Shown here: positions 29,613-38,253 of the stretch, piece by piece
Position numbering within the stretch: position 1 is the first letter of the stretch
Layout: every line of letters begins with the position of its first letter
Assembly (NCBI RefSeq): GCF_014648515.1
Contig: NZ_BMRG01000013.1
Coordinates: forward strand, 325-60,512
Source: Saccharothrix coeruleofusca
GTDB lineage: Bacteria; Actinomycetota; Actinomycetes; Mycobacteriales; Pseudonocardiaceae
DNA length: 60,188 nt
Direction of reading: 5' to 3'
Made by a program: the position numbers and the translations under genes
Notes under the pieces: model-generated
The model's database searches: none
Told to the model about the DNA's origin: nothing
What the model saw: only the letters and a program-made list of their open reading frames with translations

Positions 29613-29929
29613 CCGGTCACCCGAATGGGTGATTTCCTACGCTGTGGTGTTTCCAGAAACAGCCGGGTCCCGCACGGCGAGGCCACATCGATCATGGCCT
29701 CAGACTACCGTCGAACGGGACCGGTGAAGATCATCAAAACAAATCCTGCACTTTTGACCAGCCAGAGTTCCCCGACAACCCGAGACGGTTGTTACCTGGC
29801 TGCCATCGGCGATGCCGGGATGGTAGACAGTTGGGCCTGGACCGCGCGCCAGGCGGCTTCGCACCCGTCGAAACCGAACCGGTCGAGGCCCTTCCGGACG
29901 CGCTCGGTGTCGCAGCCCCCGTGGAGGAG

Positions 29930-30260
29930 TTCTCAGTCAGGGCGTTGTCGCAGGAGTCGTCGACCGATCCCGTCGAGGGCAGAATCGGAGTGTCCGCCAA
30001 CCGTTCGGTGAACCGTGCAGCCATGTGGGCCGACCTGCGGTCGCCGTGCCGGATCAACCGTCCGTCTCGCACGTCCAGAAGCGGATCGCGTACTCCACAG
30101 CACCGGGCACGGGATCGGTGCCACAACCGGTCGGACGCGGGCGCGCTGAAGCCCGGTTCACCAGATCGGGCACTGGCGCGGACCGCAGATCCCGCCTAGT
30201 CGGCGGAATGCGCCACTTCCCGCGCGGGAACGTGCTGCGCAGGACGACTCGGCGCAGCTC
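29930..30260 (-). pseudogene. Decayed integrase-type (IS3-like) transposase
   Basis: The minus strand contains RFTERLADTPILPSTGSVDD then SCDNALTE, the region around the catalytic Glu of IS3-group transposases. An earlier segment in another frame (SAPVPDLVNRASARPRPTG) resembles the catalytic-domain entry. Frameshifts and missing segments show it is dead. Downstream (29830-29930) another frame reads RVRKGLDRFGFDGCEAAWRA, an unidentified C-terminal-like fragment. Confidence 0.5.
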
Positions 30261-30299
30261 GGCGGTGACCACCCGGTCGTCAGGGCCGAGTCGAGGCCC

Positions 30300-31020
30300 C
30301 GCTTACGGCTGGGATTGCGGACGCGGAAGCAGGCGGGGAGGGTGTCGACGGGTCGCGCGTTGTGCGATTACGTTACCTCGACCAACCCGCCTGGGCCGCG
30401 AATGAGCAGCAACGGGACTCCTGGCGGAGCGGCACTTCGACAACGTCCGGCCTACCAGGAGTTCCCTTTTCCGCACACCGAGGAGCGCCATCCTGCCGAG
30501 GTCGGAGGCAGGCACCGGCAGCAGATTCCTCCACTGCGCTCGTCAGCGCGAGCAAACGGTTCGGGCGGATGTCGGCGTTGTTTGCGGACTTGGCCGTCGA
30601 CACGCGGGGTCAGCAGACGTTCAGACCCTCCGCCGAAGCGACGCCGGCACTGACGGTGGGATGACCGGCCTTTGCGCGCGAGTGGCTCACGTTCATCCAT
30701 TCCGCCCGATTGGCGTGCCAGTTGCAGAAGTGACCGACAGTGCCCGATGGCTGGTTGTCGATGATGGACCTGATCTTGTTGTGGTCCCAGGGACGCCCGA
30801 TGCCGACGAACCTGCGGTGTCGACGTTTTCAGTGCGGTTGTCCCGGTAGGGCGGTGTCCACAATGGATATTTCGATTTGGAGACCGTTGGCGCGAGTGCG
30901 GTCCTCTCGGGCAGGCCGCGACGATTCTCCCCAGCAGGGCCGCCTCCGTCGGTGCAGCCAAGCGCTCGACACCGTCCAGGCTGACGACCTGCCCCGGTGT
31001 TCCGACTGCGAGCGGCGCGC
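30300..31020. other. Gene-poor stretch before the multicopper oxidase
   Basis: There are no recognisable genes in about 720 bp. A minus-strand frame near 30660-30830 reads RRFVGIGRPWDHNKIRSIID, which looks like decayed protein-coding sequence, but I cannot place it in a family. Confidence 0.35.
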
Positions 31021-32523
31021 TCAGGAATGGTGGTGCTTCTGCGGCACGACGCCGATCTGCTCGCCCTCGCCCAGAACGACGAACTGGCCCATCATCCCGT
31101 TGTCCTCGTGCTGGAGCAGGTGGCAGTGGTACATGTACGGCACGTTCGGATCGGTGTGGTCGCTGAAGCGCATCGCCAGCCGGTAGCGCTTCCCCGGCAC
31201 CAGCATGACGGTGTCCTTCCAGCCGCGCAGGGGCGGCTCCGGCGTCCCGCCGTCGACCGACAGGACCTGGAACCGCACGTCGTGGACGTGGAAGTTGTGC
31301 AGGTAGCCGTTGTCGTTGGTCACCTCCCACACCTCGACGGTGCCCTCGCGGACGCCGAAGTCGATGCGGTCCATCGCCATCGCCTGGCCGTTGATCTGGT
31401 CCGACGCGAGCGCGAAGGAGCGCTCCTGGGCGACGGCCTGGCCCGCGAGGTCCGGCGCGGCCCCGAGGGTGGCGGGCAGCTCGGCGGTGTCGGACAGGGT
31501 GCCCGCGGCCCGGAACTGGCAGATGTCCAGGAGGTCGTCGAAGCCTTCGAGCCTGCCCAGCGTGCCACCGTGCTCGGACGGGTAGGAGCGCAGCTCGACC
31601 CGCTCCCCCGGTTCGAAGGCCACCACGATCTCGGCGCGCTCGCCCGGCGAGAGGTACAGGCGGTCGGTCTCCCACGGCTCGGCGAGCAGGCCGCCGTCCG
31701 TGGCGACGAGCGAGAAGCGCCTGCCATCGGAGAAGCCGAAGTTGTACAGGCGCGCGTTGGACCCGTTGAGCAGCCTCAACCGCACGAGCCTGGTGGTGAC
31801 GTCGAAGTGCGGCCCGATGGTGCCGTTGACCAGGATCTCGTCCCCGATCACGCCCAGCGACCCGCCCAGCGGCACCCGCTGCTCGAACTGGTTGTCGCCG
31901 TCGAAGGCGCGGTCCTGGACGATCATCGGGATGTCGTCGATGCCGTACTCCGACGGCAGGTTCAGCGCGTCGGTGACCTCGTCGTCGACGATGAGCAGCC
32001 CGGTCAGGCCGCGGTAGGTGTGGTCGGCGGTCGAGCCGTGCACGTGCGGGTGGTACCACAGCGTCGCGGCGGGCTGGTCGACCGTCCAGCGCGGTCGCCA
32101 GGTCCCGCCCACCGGGACGGTCTGGTGCGGCCCGCCGTCCATGACGGCGGGCAGGTGCATGCCGTGCCAGTGCAGCGAGGTCTCCCGGTCCAGGTCGTTG
32201 CGCACGGCGAACTCCACCAGGTCACCGCGCCGGACTCGGATGGTCGGGCCGAGGTAGGCGCCGTTCACGCCCCAGGTGCGGGTGGCTGGCCCGTCCTTGA
32301 ACCTGGTCTCGCCCGCCTCGATGCCGAGCTGGAACACCCTGGCGCCCGACGCGCCGCTGCCCGCCTCGGCCAGCGGGGGGATCGCCAGCGCCCTGTCGAA
32401 GGCGATCTTCCCGGCGGTGTCCTGCTTCGCGGTGAAGTAGTAGGCGCCGAGGCCACCGCTGCCGAGGACGGCCGCGCCCCCGACGCCGAACCCGAGGGCC
32501 TTCAGAACCGTGCGACGTCTCAT
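31021..32523 (-). CDS. Multicopper oxidase (Tat-exported)
   Basis: This 500-aa protein starts with a twin-arginine signal (MRRRTVLKALGFGVGGAAVL). All four copper-ligand motifs of three-domain multicopper oxidases are present: HWHG, YHPHVHG, HNFHVHDV and HCHLLQHEDNGMM, so type 1, 2 and 3 copper sites look complete. The C-terminal His tail (KHHHS) is unusual. It probably acts outside the membrane as a laccase, bilirubin-oxidase-like or cuprous oxidase. The start was set at ATG 32523 because the Tat motif begins there; a TTG 42 nt upstream is possible. It is a single gene, flanked by decayed DNA and an unrelated protease gene. Confidence 0.92.
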   Translation of the reverse strand: MRRRTVLKALGFGVGGAAVLGSGGLGAYYFTAKQDTAGKIAFDRALAIPPLAEAGSGASGARVFQLGIEAGETRFKDGPATRTWGVNGAYLGPTIRVRRGDLVEFAVRNDLDRETSLHWHGMHLPAVMDGGPHQTVPVGGTWRPRWTVDQPAATLWYHPHVHGSTADHTYRGLTGLLIVDDEVTDALNLPSEYGIDDIPMIVQDRAFDGDNQFEQRVPLGGSLGVIGDEILVNGTIGPHFDVTTRLVRLRLLNGSNARLYNFGFSDGRRFSLVATDGGLLAEPWETDRLYLSPGERAEIVVAFEPGERVELRSYPSEHGGTLGRLEGFDDLLDICQFRAAGTLSDTAELPATLGAAPDLAGQAVAQERSFALASDQINGQAMAMDRIDFGVREGTVEVWEVTNDNGYLHNFHVHDVRFQVLSVDGGTPEPPLRGWKDTVMLVPGKRYRLAMRFSDHTDPNVPYMYHCHLLQHEDNGMMGQFVVLGEGEQIGVVPQKHHHS

Positions 32524-32687
32524 GGGACGACAGTCCCGCGACGGGGGCCGCCGTCGCGTCGGCAAGAACTACGTAGATCCGAGGTCCCGCTGGTCCCCGA
32601 ACTGCCTGCGGGAGGTGGTCCCTCCCCTACCCGAGGCCAGCGGGATGGTGGGCACCACAACCGGCACCCCTGCGCAGTGGTGAAAGA
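32524..32687. other. Intergenic gap, multicopper oxidase promoter side
   Basis: This 164-bp gap between the M48 protein stop and the oxidase start contains no gene and no clear hairpin. Confidence 0.4.
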
Positions 32688-35468
32688 TCACAGCTTCGCG
32701 ACGATCGCGTTCATCGCGTTCGTCACAAGCCGTTCGACCTCGTCGAGGAAAGCCTGCGGCGGACTGGTGCCGAGGTGGAACCAGTCGAGGGCGACGTCCA
32801 CCCGGTTCAGGCCGAAGATCGCCGTGTAGTGCTCGAAGGCGAAGAGCGTGGCGACCCCCTTCAACTGCCCTCGCCCGGTGATGGACCGCCGACGCGCCAG
32901 GGGGAAGTCGAGCGCGGGCCGCAGGGTGATGTGGAAGTCGTAGTAGCGGTTCTCCTCAGGTGAGACGAGTTGCCTGAAATCGGCGCACGCCTGGTTTTCC
33001 GCGTCGATGTCGGAGAAACCCGGTGGAGGCGTCGAGTACGAGGTGATCGACACCGAGATGGATCCGCCGTCCGGTCTGCCGCCCAGCGGAAAGGTGAACC
33101 GCTGCTCAACCTCGGCGGCGCGCGGAAGGGCCTTCTCGTTCGCGATCGACCGGTCAAGGGCGGCGTCGCAGGTGGCGGGGGTCTGGACCGACGACGAGTC
33201 GTCCGGGATGTTGGGCACGCTTTTCGCACCAGGTGGGAGCACGCCGGGCACGTCGGCCAGGGCAGCGGTGGCGGCGGCCTGGTCCAAAGGCTTCTCGGCC
33301 TCCACCGGCGGATCAGGTCGGGGCGAGGCCTGTTCGGCGAGTTGCGACCGGGTGTCGGGTTGGGCGAAGTCGGATTCCGCGGTCGTGACGCCGGACAGGC
33401 CACCCGCCACGAGCAGCAGGGCCAGCAGCGCGGTGACACCGCCTGCGGCCCAGCGAACCGCACCGTGTCGGGGTTCCCGGCGCCGCACCATGACCACGAG
33501 CGAAGCCGTCAGCGGAGCCGTGCCGACCAGGGCCAGCACCAGCAGCCATCCCGGTGCTTGCAGGGTTTCCTGGAAGACGTTCGAGTCGCCGCCGTGCCGG
33601 ACCCGCCGGATCAAGTACTGGGCGCCACCGGCCGACGCCGCGACCAGTAGTCCACAGAGGACACCAGAGGGCAGTTCGGGCAGCGCGCCGCCATTGACGA
33701 TCACCACCGCCACGGCGGCGACCAGCCCGGCGAGCGCGCAGATCCACCACGTCTGGTAGGCCAGGAAGGCGCTCCTGGCGTCGGAGAGCTGGTCGTCCAG
33801 GCGGAGCTGCCAGGACAGCGCCGCCGCCACGGCGCCGACCACGGCGGTCACCCCGCTCACCACCGCGGCTGGTCGTCCAGGGCGTCGGACGACGAGCGCC
33901 AGCGCGACGAGGAGCAGCGCCGCCGTGTGGCGCCAGACCTGGTCGTAGCCGTTGGTCACCAGGAACGACCGGAACGACGCGGTGCCGCCGGTCGCCACGT
34001 GGACCGTCGCGGTCCCGGTGAGCGTGCCCACGGCGGCGGCGAGGACGGCCGTCACGGCGAGTGCGGCACCGAGCCCGCCTGGGCGTCGGTGGCCGGGGTG
34101 CGCGGCGAGGCGGGCGACCAATCCGGCGGTGAGCAGGGCGACCGCGAAGGCGGCGACCACCAGACCGGGCACCAGCACCAGCAGCAGCGACGGCAGCGGC
34201 AGCAGGTCCCGTTCCGGGCCGGGGGCGGTGATGGTGCTCAAACCGGGCGGTTGGAGGCAGTACCCGACGACCAGGCCCACCACCGCGCCTGCCAGCCGAC
34301 CCGTCCACCCGGACGGGTCGGACGCCGCCTGCCTGGTCCACGACGGCACCACCACCGAGGCCCACAGCAGGGCCGCGACCACCGAAGCCGAGCTGATTGC
34401 GGTGCCGTTGAACGGCAGCAGGCTGCCCAGGACGAGGTAGGTGGCGTGGTAGGTGGTCATGGCCACGACGCCGGCCGTGGCGGTGGAGACGAAGCCGCCT
34501 TCCCGATCAGGCGCGTCCACGTCGAGGGCGAGCCGGTCGGCGGCCGCCGGGTGGATGGCGAACACACCCGTCCTGCGCTTCTTCGCGGGCTTGACCACGC
34601 GCGCTAGCGCGTTCGGGTCGGCGGTCACCTCCAGCGCGTGGCGGTCGGCGGCCAGCTCGCGGCGGCGCAGCAGCCCGGCGCGCAGCACGAACATCACCAC
34701 CGCCACGACCAGCGAGACGAGCAGCGAGAGGCCGTAGAACTCCCACACCACCTCGGGCGCGGCCGCCAACGGGACCAGGGCGAGCAGCAGGGCGGGCACG
34801 GCCAGCCACCCCGCCCACCACACGGCCGAGGCCCACAGCACGTCGCGCGCCCGGACGTGCCCCACCTCGTGCGCGGCCACCGCGTCGAACGCGATCGGCT
34901 CGGCGTAGGCGTAGGCCAGCGGGATCACCACCCAAGGGCGCGTCCCCGGCAGACCGGTGGTGAACGCCTGCGTTACGCCGGTTCCCGGCGGCGCGAGCAC
35001 CAGGTGCGGCCGGTCCCGCCTGGTCAGGCCCTGGCTGTCGCACAGCACGGCGAACCGCTCGGTCAACCGCTGCGAGGCCGCGGGTATCCCGGTGATCCGA
35101 CCGGGCCGCAGCCGCCACCGCTCGGCGAGGCCGCCCAGCAGCACCAGCAGCCACGCGGCGGCGGGCAGGGCGACGGCACCGGCGAGGACGGCGGTGGCCT
35201 GCACGCGGAGGTTGTCCTCCATGCACTGCCGGTACGCGGCCTGGTCGAGCGCCACCGGATCGGTGCCGTCCACGGAGATCCCGTTGCGCACCAGGCAGGC
35301 TTGCGCGCCGGCGATGTCCCCCAGGTCGAAGGTGGTGGACAACGCCTGGCCCGCGCCCGCCCCGAGCACCGCCAACGCCCCCCACACCAGCACGTGGACC
35401 CACCCTGGGCGGGCCGGTGCGGCGGCGCGCACCAGCCGAGGTTCCCCGTCCGCGACGGGTGCGGTCAT
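32688..35468 (-). CDS. Large membrane M48-like metalloprotease
   Basis: This 926-aa protein carries the zinc motif AAHEVGHVRARD (HExxH) around residue 200, after a first membrane segment, as in M48/HtpX-type peptidases. Many hydrophobic segments follow (roughly residues 280-760), giving a far larger polytopic protein than the usual 300-aa M48 enzymes. The C-terminal 170 residues are polar (starting QASPRPDPPVEAEKPL) and probably extracytoplasmic. ATG 35468 overlaps the stop of the upstream gene (ATGA). The substrate is unknown. Confidence 0.8.
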   Translation of the reverse strand: MTAPVADGEPRLVRAAAPARPGWVHVLVWGALAVLGAGAGQALSTTFDLGDIAGAQACLVRNGISVDGTDPVALDQAAYRQCMEDNLRVQATAVLAGAVALPAAAWLLVLLGGLAERWRLRPGRITGIPAASQRLTERFAVLCDSQGLTRRDRPHLVLAPPGTGVTQAFTTGLPGTRPWVVIPLAYAYAEPIAFDAVAAHEVGHVRARDVLWASAVWWAGWLAVPALLLALVPLAAAPEVVWEFYGLSLLVSLVVAVVMFVLRAGLLRRRELAADRHALEVTADPNALARVVKPAKKRRTGVFAIHPAAADRLALDVDAPDREGGFVSTATAGVVAMTTYHATYLVLGSLLPFNGTAISSASVVAALLWASVVVPSWTRQAASDPSGWTGRLAGAVVGLVVGYCLQPPGLSTITAPGPERDLLPLPSLLLVLVPGLVVAAFAVALLTAGLVARLAAHPGHRRPGGLGAALAVTAVLAAAVGTLTGTATVHVATGGTASFRSFLVTNGYDQVWRHTAALLLVALALVVRRPGRPAAVVSGVTAVVGAVAAALSWQLRLDDQLSDARSAFLAYQTWWICALAGLVAAVAVVIVNGGALPELPSGVLCGLLVAASAGGAQYLIRRVRHGGDSNVFQETLQAPGWLLVLALVGTAPLTASLVVMVRRREPRHGAVRWAAGGVTALLALLLVAGGLSGVTTAESDFAQPDTRSQLAEQASPRPDPPVEAEKPLDQAAATAALADVPGVLPPGAKSVPNIPDDSSSVQTPATCDAALDRSIANEKALPRAAEVEQRFTFPLGGRPDGGSISVSITSYSTPPPGFSDIDAENQACADFRQLVSPEENRYYDFHITLRPALDFPLARRRSITGRGQLKGVATLFAFEHYTAIFGLNRVDVALDWFHLGTSPPQAFLDEVERLVTNAMNAIVAKL

Positions 35469-35938
35469 CCGTCGTCGGTCCTGCGCAACGCACCGTGCAC
35501 GGCGTCGGCCAGCATGGTCGCCTCGGACTCCGACAGACCTAGCGTCATCCCGTGCGCGATGCAGGCGGCCCGCGCGCGTTCGACCTGCTCCGGGGTGAGG
35601 GTGATCTGCGCCGACGGCACCACCGCGCGCTTGCGCCACCACCGCCTGCGCTGGAGCCGGGCGAACGCGCTCGCGCCCAGCACCTGCGCGAGGGTCCCGG
35701 CCAGCAACGGGTACACGAGGTCGGCCAAAACCCAGGGCTGCACCCCGGAGCCAACCGTGCCACCGGTCCACGACCTCGACCCGCGCGGCGGGGCGCCGCG
35801 TTCCCACGAGGCGGTCACCAGGGCCAGGTAGTCCACCTGCTCCGGTTCCACCTCCGCCACGATCCGCCGCGCGAGGTCGGCGATGGTCACCGGCTTCCCG
35901 GACGAGCCGACTTCGCCGGGATGGGGCGTCTCCGTCAT
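35465..35938 (-). CDS. Hypothetical protein with one hydrophobic segment, coupled to M48 gene
   Basis: This 157-aa protein has a central hydrophobic stretch (VLADLVYPLLAGTLAQVLGA) followed by a very basic segment (RLQRRRWWRKRA) and a helical C terminus. It is not recognised as a known family. The stop overlaps the metalloprotease start, so the two are cotranscribed and probably cooperate at the membrane. Confidence 0.65.
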   Translation of the reverse strand: MTETPHPGEVGSSGKPVTIADLARRIVAEVEPEQVDYLALVTASWERGAPPRGSRSWTGGTVGSGVQPWVLADLVYPLLAGTLAQVLGASAFARLQRRRWWRKRAVVPSAQITLTPEQVERARAACIAHGMTLGLSESEATMLADAVHGALRRTDDG

Positions 35939-36260
35939 CCGATCACCCGATCAGTTCCGTTGACCGCGATTCGAACGCTCTCGGTGGTTGTCGTGGTGGG
36001 AGCGCCGCACATTACGCGGGAGGGAGCGCACCAGTCCGCTTCGTCAGGGAGTGGGGCCGAACAGCCGGGCCGAGGCCGCCGTTCGCGTGCAGCGGGGTCG
36101 CTCTGTTCATCCGCTACTGGGTTAATCCTGTTCTGCTGGCCGTTGGAGCGCCGTTCCCGGGCTGTGGGGGCGGCGAGTCGGCGGGTGGGATGTGGACACC
36201 GGAGCAGGGGGCCGGTGGCGCAGTGGTCCATGGTCACGGCTGGGAGGTGCGGCCCTTCCG
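35939..36260. other. Intergenic region upstream of molybdenum hydroxylase operon 1
   Basis: No gene is visible. This is the divergent promoter region between the protease pair (minus) and operon 1 (plus); the plus-strand promoter lies at its right edge. Confidence 0.4.
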
Positions 36261-36321
36261 TTGACACGCGGAACACCGTTCAGTACGTTCCTGAACAGTG
36301 TTCCGCCGGAACACCGTTCAG
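36261..36321 (+). promoter_or_regulatory. Promoter with three TetR-type operator half-sites
   Basis: TTGACA at 36261-36266 and TACGTT at 36284-36289 are spaced 17 bp, a good sigma70-like promoter. It is overlaid by GGAACACCGTTCAG (36270-36283), its inverted copy CTGAACAGTGTTCC (36291-36304) and a third copy GGAACACCGTTCAG (36308-36321). A closely matching site lies before the TetR gene at 40784-40797, so this is most likely where that repressor acts. Confidence 0.75.
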
Positions 36322-36339
36322 CTGCCTCTGGGGAGTCCC

Positions 36340-36709
36340 GTGCGCCATCGCGACCTCGGCCGGACCGGCATCAAGGTCGACCCTTGCGGGCTTGGCACGC
36401 TGATGTTCGCCACTCAGGTCGGCAACCCCAATCCCGAGGATTCGCTCAAGATCACCCCAGGGCGCTCGATGCCGGGATCAACCTGGTCGACTCCGCCGAC
36501 TCGACGCCCCACCTCGCGATGGCCTTCGCGATCTCGCACCCGGCGGTGACGAGCGCGCTGCTCGGCGTTCGCACCACGGAGCACCTGGACGACCCGCTCG
36601 CGGGGATGGGCGTCGTCCTCTCCGACGACATCCTCGACCGGATCGACGAGATGGTCCCGCCCGGCACCGACATCGGCACCCATCCGAACAAAGGATTCAG
36701 GGAACGAAG
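36340..36709 (+). pseudogene. Aldo/keto reductase remnant
   Basis: GTG 36340 (GGGGAG upstream) opens VRHRDLGRTGIKVDPCGLGT, a typical aldo/keto reductase N terminus. After about 40 codons the similarity moves to another frame (HRALDAGINLVDSAD) and then jumps to the family C terminus (HPAVTSALLGVRTTEHLDDP). Roughly 200 internal residues, including the catalytic Lys/His region, are gone. It is the first gene of operon 1 but cannot make an active enzyme. Confidence 0.75.
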
Positions 36710-37270
36710 ATGTACGCGAAAAGCGGAGCGATCCGCATCAACGGCACCCCGGTCCCACCACCCGACGACCCACGTGTCTCCCTCCTCGACCTCCTCCGTG
36801 AGACGCTCGGCCTCCACGGCACGAAGAAGGGGTGCAACCAGGGCGGGTGTGGCGCGTGCACCGTGCTCGTCGACGACGAGCGCATCGTCTCGTGCCTCGC
36901 TCTTGCAGTCCAGTACACAGGACGAGATGTCGTCACCATCGACGCCTTGGCCGGCGAGGACGGGCTGCACCCGTTGCAGCAGGCGTTCATCGAGCACGAC
37001 GGATTCCAGTGCGGATACTGCACGCCCGGCCAGATCTGCTCGGCGATCGGAATGGCAGGCGAGCTCGAACGCGGCGTACCCAGCCACGTCACCAGCGATC
37101 TGTCGGCGAAGCGGATCGAGCTCACCGATGACGAGCTGCGCGAGCGGATGAGCGGCAACCTGTGCCGCTGCGGCGCGCACAACGGAATCGTCTCGGCGAT
37201 CGCGCAAACGCATCGGGCGGGCCAGCTCTCGCCTCGGAGCAGCACGAAGGCCCGGAGGGCCGCGCGATGA
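36710..37270 (+). CDS. Molybdenum hydroxylase, 2Fe-2S subunit (operon 1)
   Basis: This 186-aa xanthine dehydrogenase-family small subunit has both cluster motifs: the plant-ferredoxin type [14 protein letters not shown] and the C-terminal helical pair CGYCTPGQ and LCRCG. It passes electrons from the molybdenum site to FAD. No export signal is present. ATG 36710 has a modest GGGAACGA upstream and the stop overlaps the FAD subunit start (ATGA). The C terminus is extended and basic. Confidence 0.92.
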   Translation: MYAKSGAIRINGTPVPPPDDPRVSLLDLLRETLGLHGTKKGCNQGGCGACTVLVDDERIVSCLALAVQYTGRDVVTIDALAGEDGLHPLQQAFIEHDGFQCGYCTPGQICSAIGMAGELERGVPSHVTSDLSAKRIELTDDELRERMSGNLCRCGAHNGIVSAIAQTHRAGQLSPRSSTKARRAAR

Positions 37271-38253
37271 AACCGTTCACCTACGCGCGAGCAGGCGATG
37301 TGGCAGAGGCACTGCGAGCGGGCGCGGCGCCGGGTGCCAAGTACATCGGCGGTGGCACGAACCTCGTCGACCTGATGCGCGAGACCATCGAGCAACCGAC
37401 GGCATTGGTCGACGTAACCGGCCTGTCCTCGGACATCAAACGGCTCCGCGGCGGCGGCCTGCTGATCGGCGCCGCGGTGCGCAACACCGAACTGGCCACG
37501 CATCGCGAGGTCCGCACGCAAAGTCCCGTGCTGTCTCGGGCGGTAGTGGCGGGTGCCTCGGGACAGATCCGCAACATGGCGACTGTGGGCGGCAACATGC
37601 TGCAGCGCACGCGATGCGCCTACTTCTACGACGCCGGGGGTTCGCGCTGCAACAAGCGAAACCCAGGGCAGGGCTGCGATGCGATCGAGGGGTTCAACCG
37701 CACGCATGCGATCCTCGGCGCCTCGTCGGCGTGCGTCGCGACGCATCCGTCGGACATGTGTGTAGCACTCGCTGCCCTCGATGCGGTGGTGCACCTGGAC
37801 GGGCCCGGTGGTGCCCGCAAAGTGCCACTGACCGAACTGCACCGGCTGCCGGGCGACCACCCCGAGGTCGAGACCGTTCTCGATCGGAGCGAACTGATCA
37901 CGGCGGTCGAACTACCGCCGCTGCCCTGGGCGAGGCGCTCGACGTACCGCAAGGTACGCGACCGGGCGAGCTACGCCTTCGCGCTGGTGTCGGTCGCCGC
38001 TGCCCTCGACGTGCGAGGCGGCGAAGTCAGGAACGTGCGGATCGCGCTGGGCGGGGTCGCGCACAAGCCATGGCGCGCCCATGAGGCCGAGACAGCACTT
38101 ATCGGAGGTCCAGCCACCACACGGGCCTTCCGCGCCGCGGCTGAGGCCGAACTGATGGCTGCCAAACCGTTGCACGACAACGGATTCAAGATCGAGCTCG
38201 CCACGCGGACCATCACCGCCGTGCTCAGCGAGCTGGCAGGAGGAACGCGATGA
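37267..38253 (+). CDS. Molybdenum hydroxylase, FAD subunit (operon 1)
   Basis: This 328-aa CO-dehydrogenase-type flavoprotein has the FAD motifs AKYIGGGTNLVDLM and ATVGGNMLQRTRC. Between these and the C-terminal domain is a Cys-rich insertion (CAYFYDAGGSRCNKRNPGQGC). In periplasmic aldehyde oxidases of the PaoB type such an insertion binds an extra [4Fe-4S] cluster. It is coupled by 4-bp overlaps to both neighbours. Confidence 0.92.
   Translation: MKPFTYARAGDVAEALRAGAAPGAKYIGGGTNLVDLMRETIEQPTALVDVTGLSSDIKRLRGGGLLIGAAVRNTELATHREVRTQSPVLSRAVVAGASGQIRNMATVGGNMLQRTRCAYFYDAGGSRCNKRNPGQGCDAIEGFNRTHAILGASSACVATHPSDMCVALAALDAVVHLDGPGGARKVPLTELHRLPGDHPEVETVLDRSELITAVELPPLPWARRSTYRKVRDRASYAFALVSVAAALDVRGGEVRNVRIALGGVAHKPWRAHEAETALIGGPATTRAFRAAAEAELMAAKPLHDNGFKIELATRTITAVLSELAGGTR

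Noticed and set aside
28572-30011. 479-codon plus-strand frame after the LAL gene
   Set aside because: Its first part is antisense to the LAL regulator and the rest shows no conserved domain or ribosome binding site.
30452-32059. 535-codon minus-strand frame over the multicopper oxidase
   Set aside because: It is the wrong frame of the oxidase gene; the copper motifs are all in the 31021-32523 frame.
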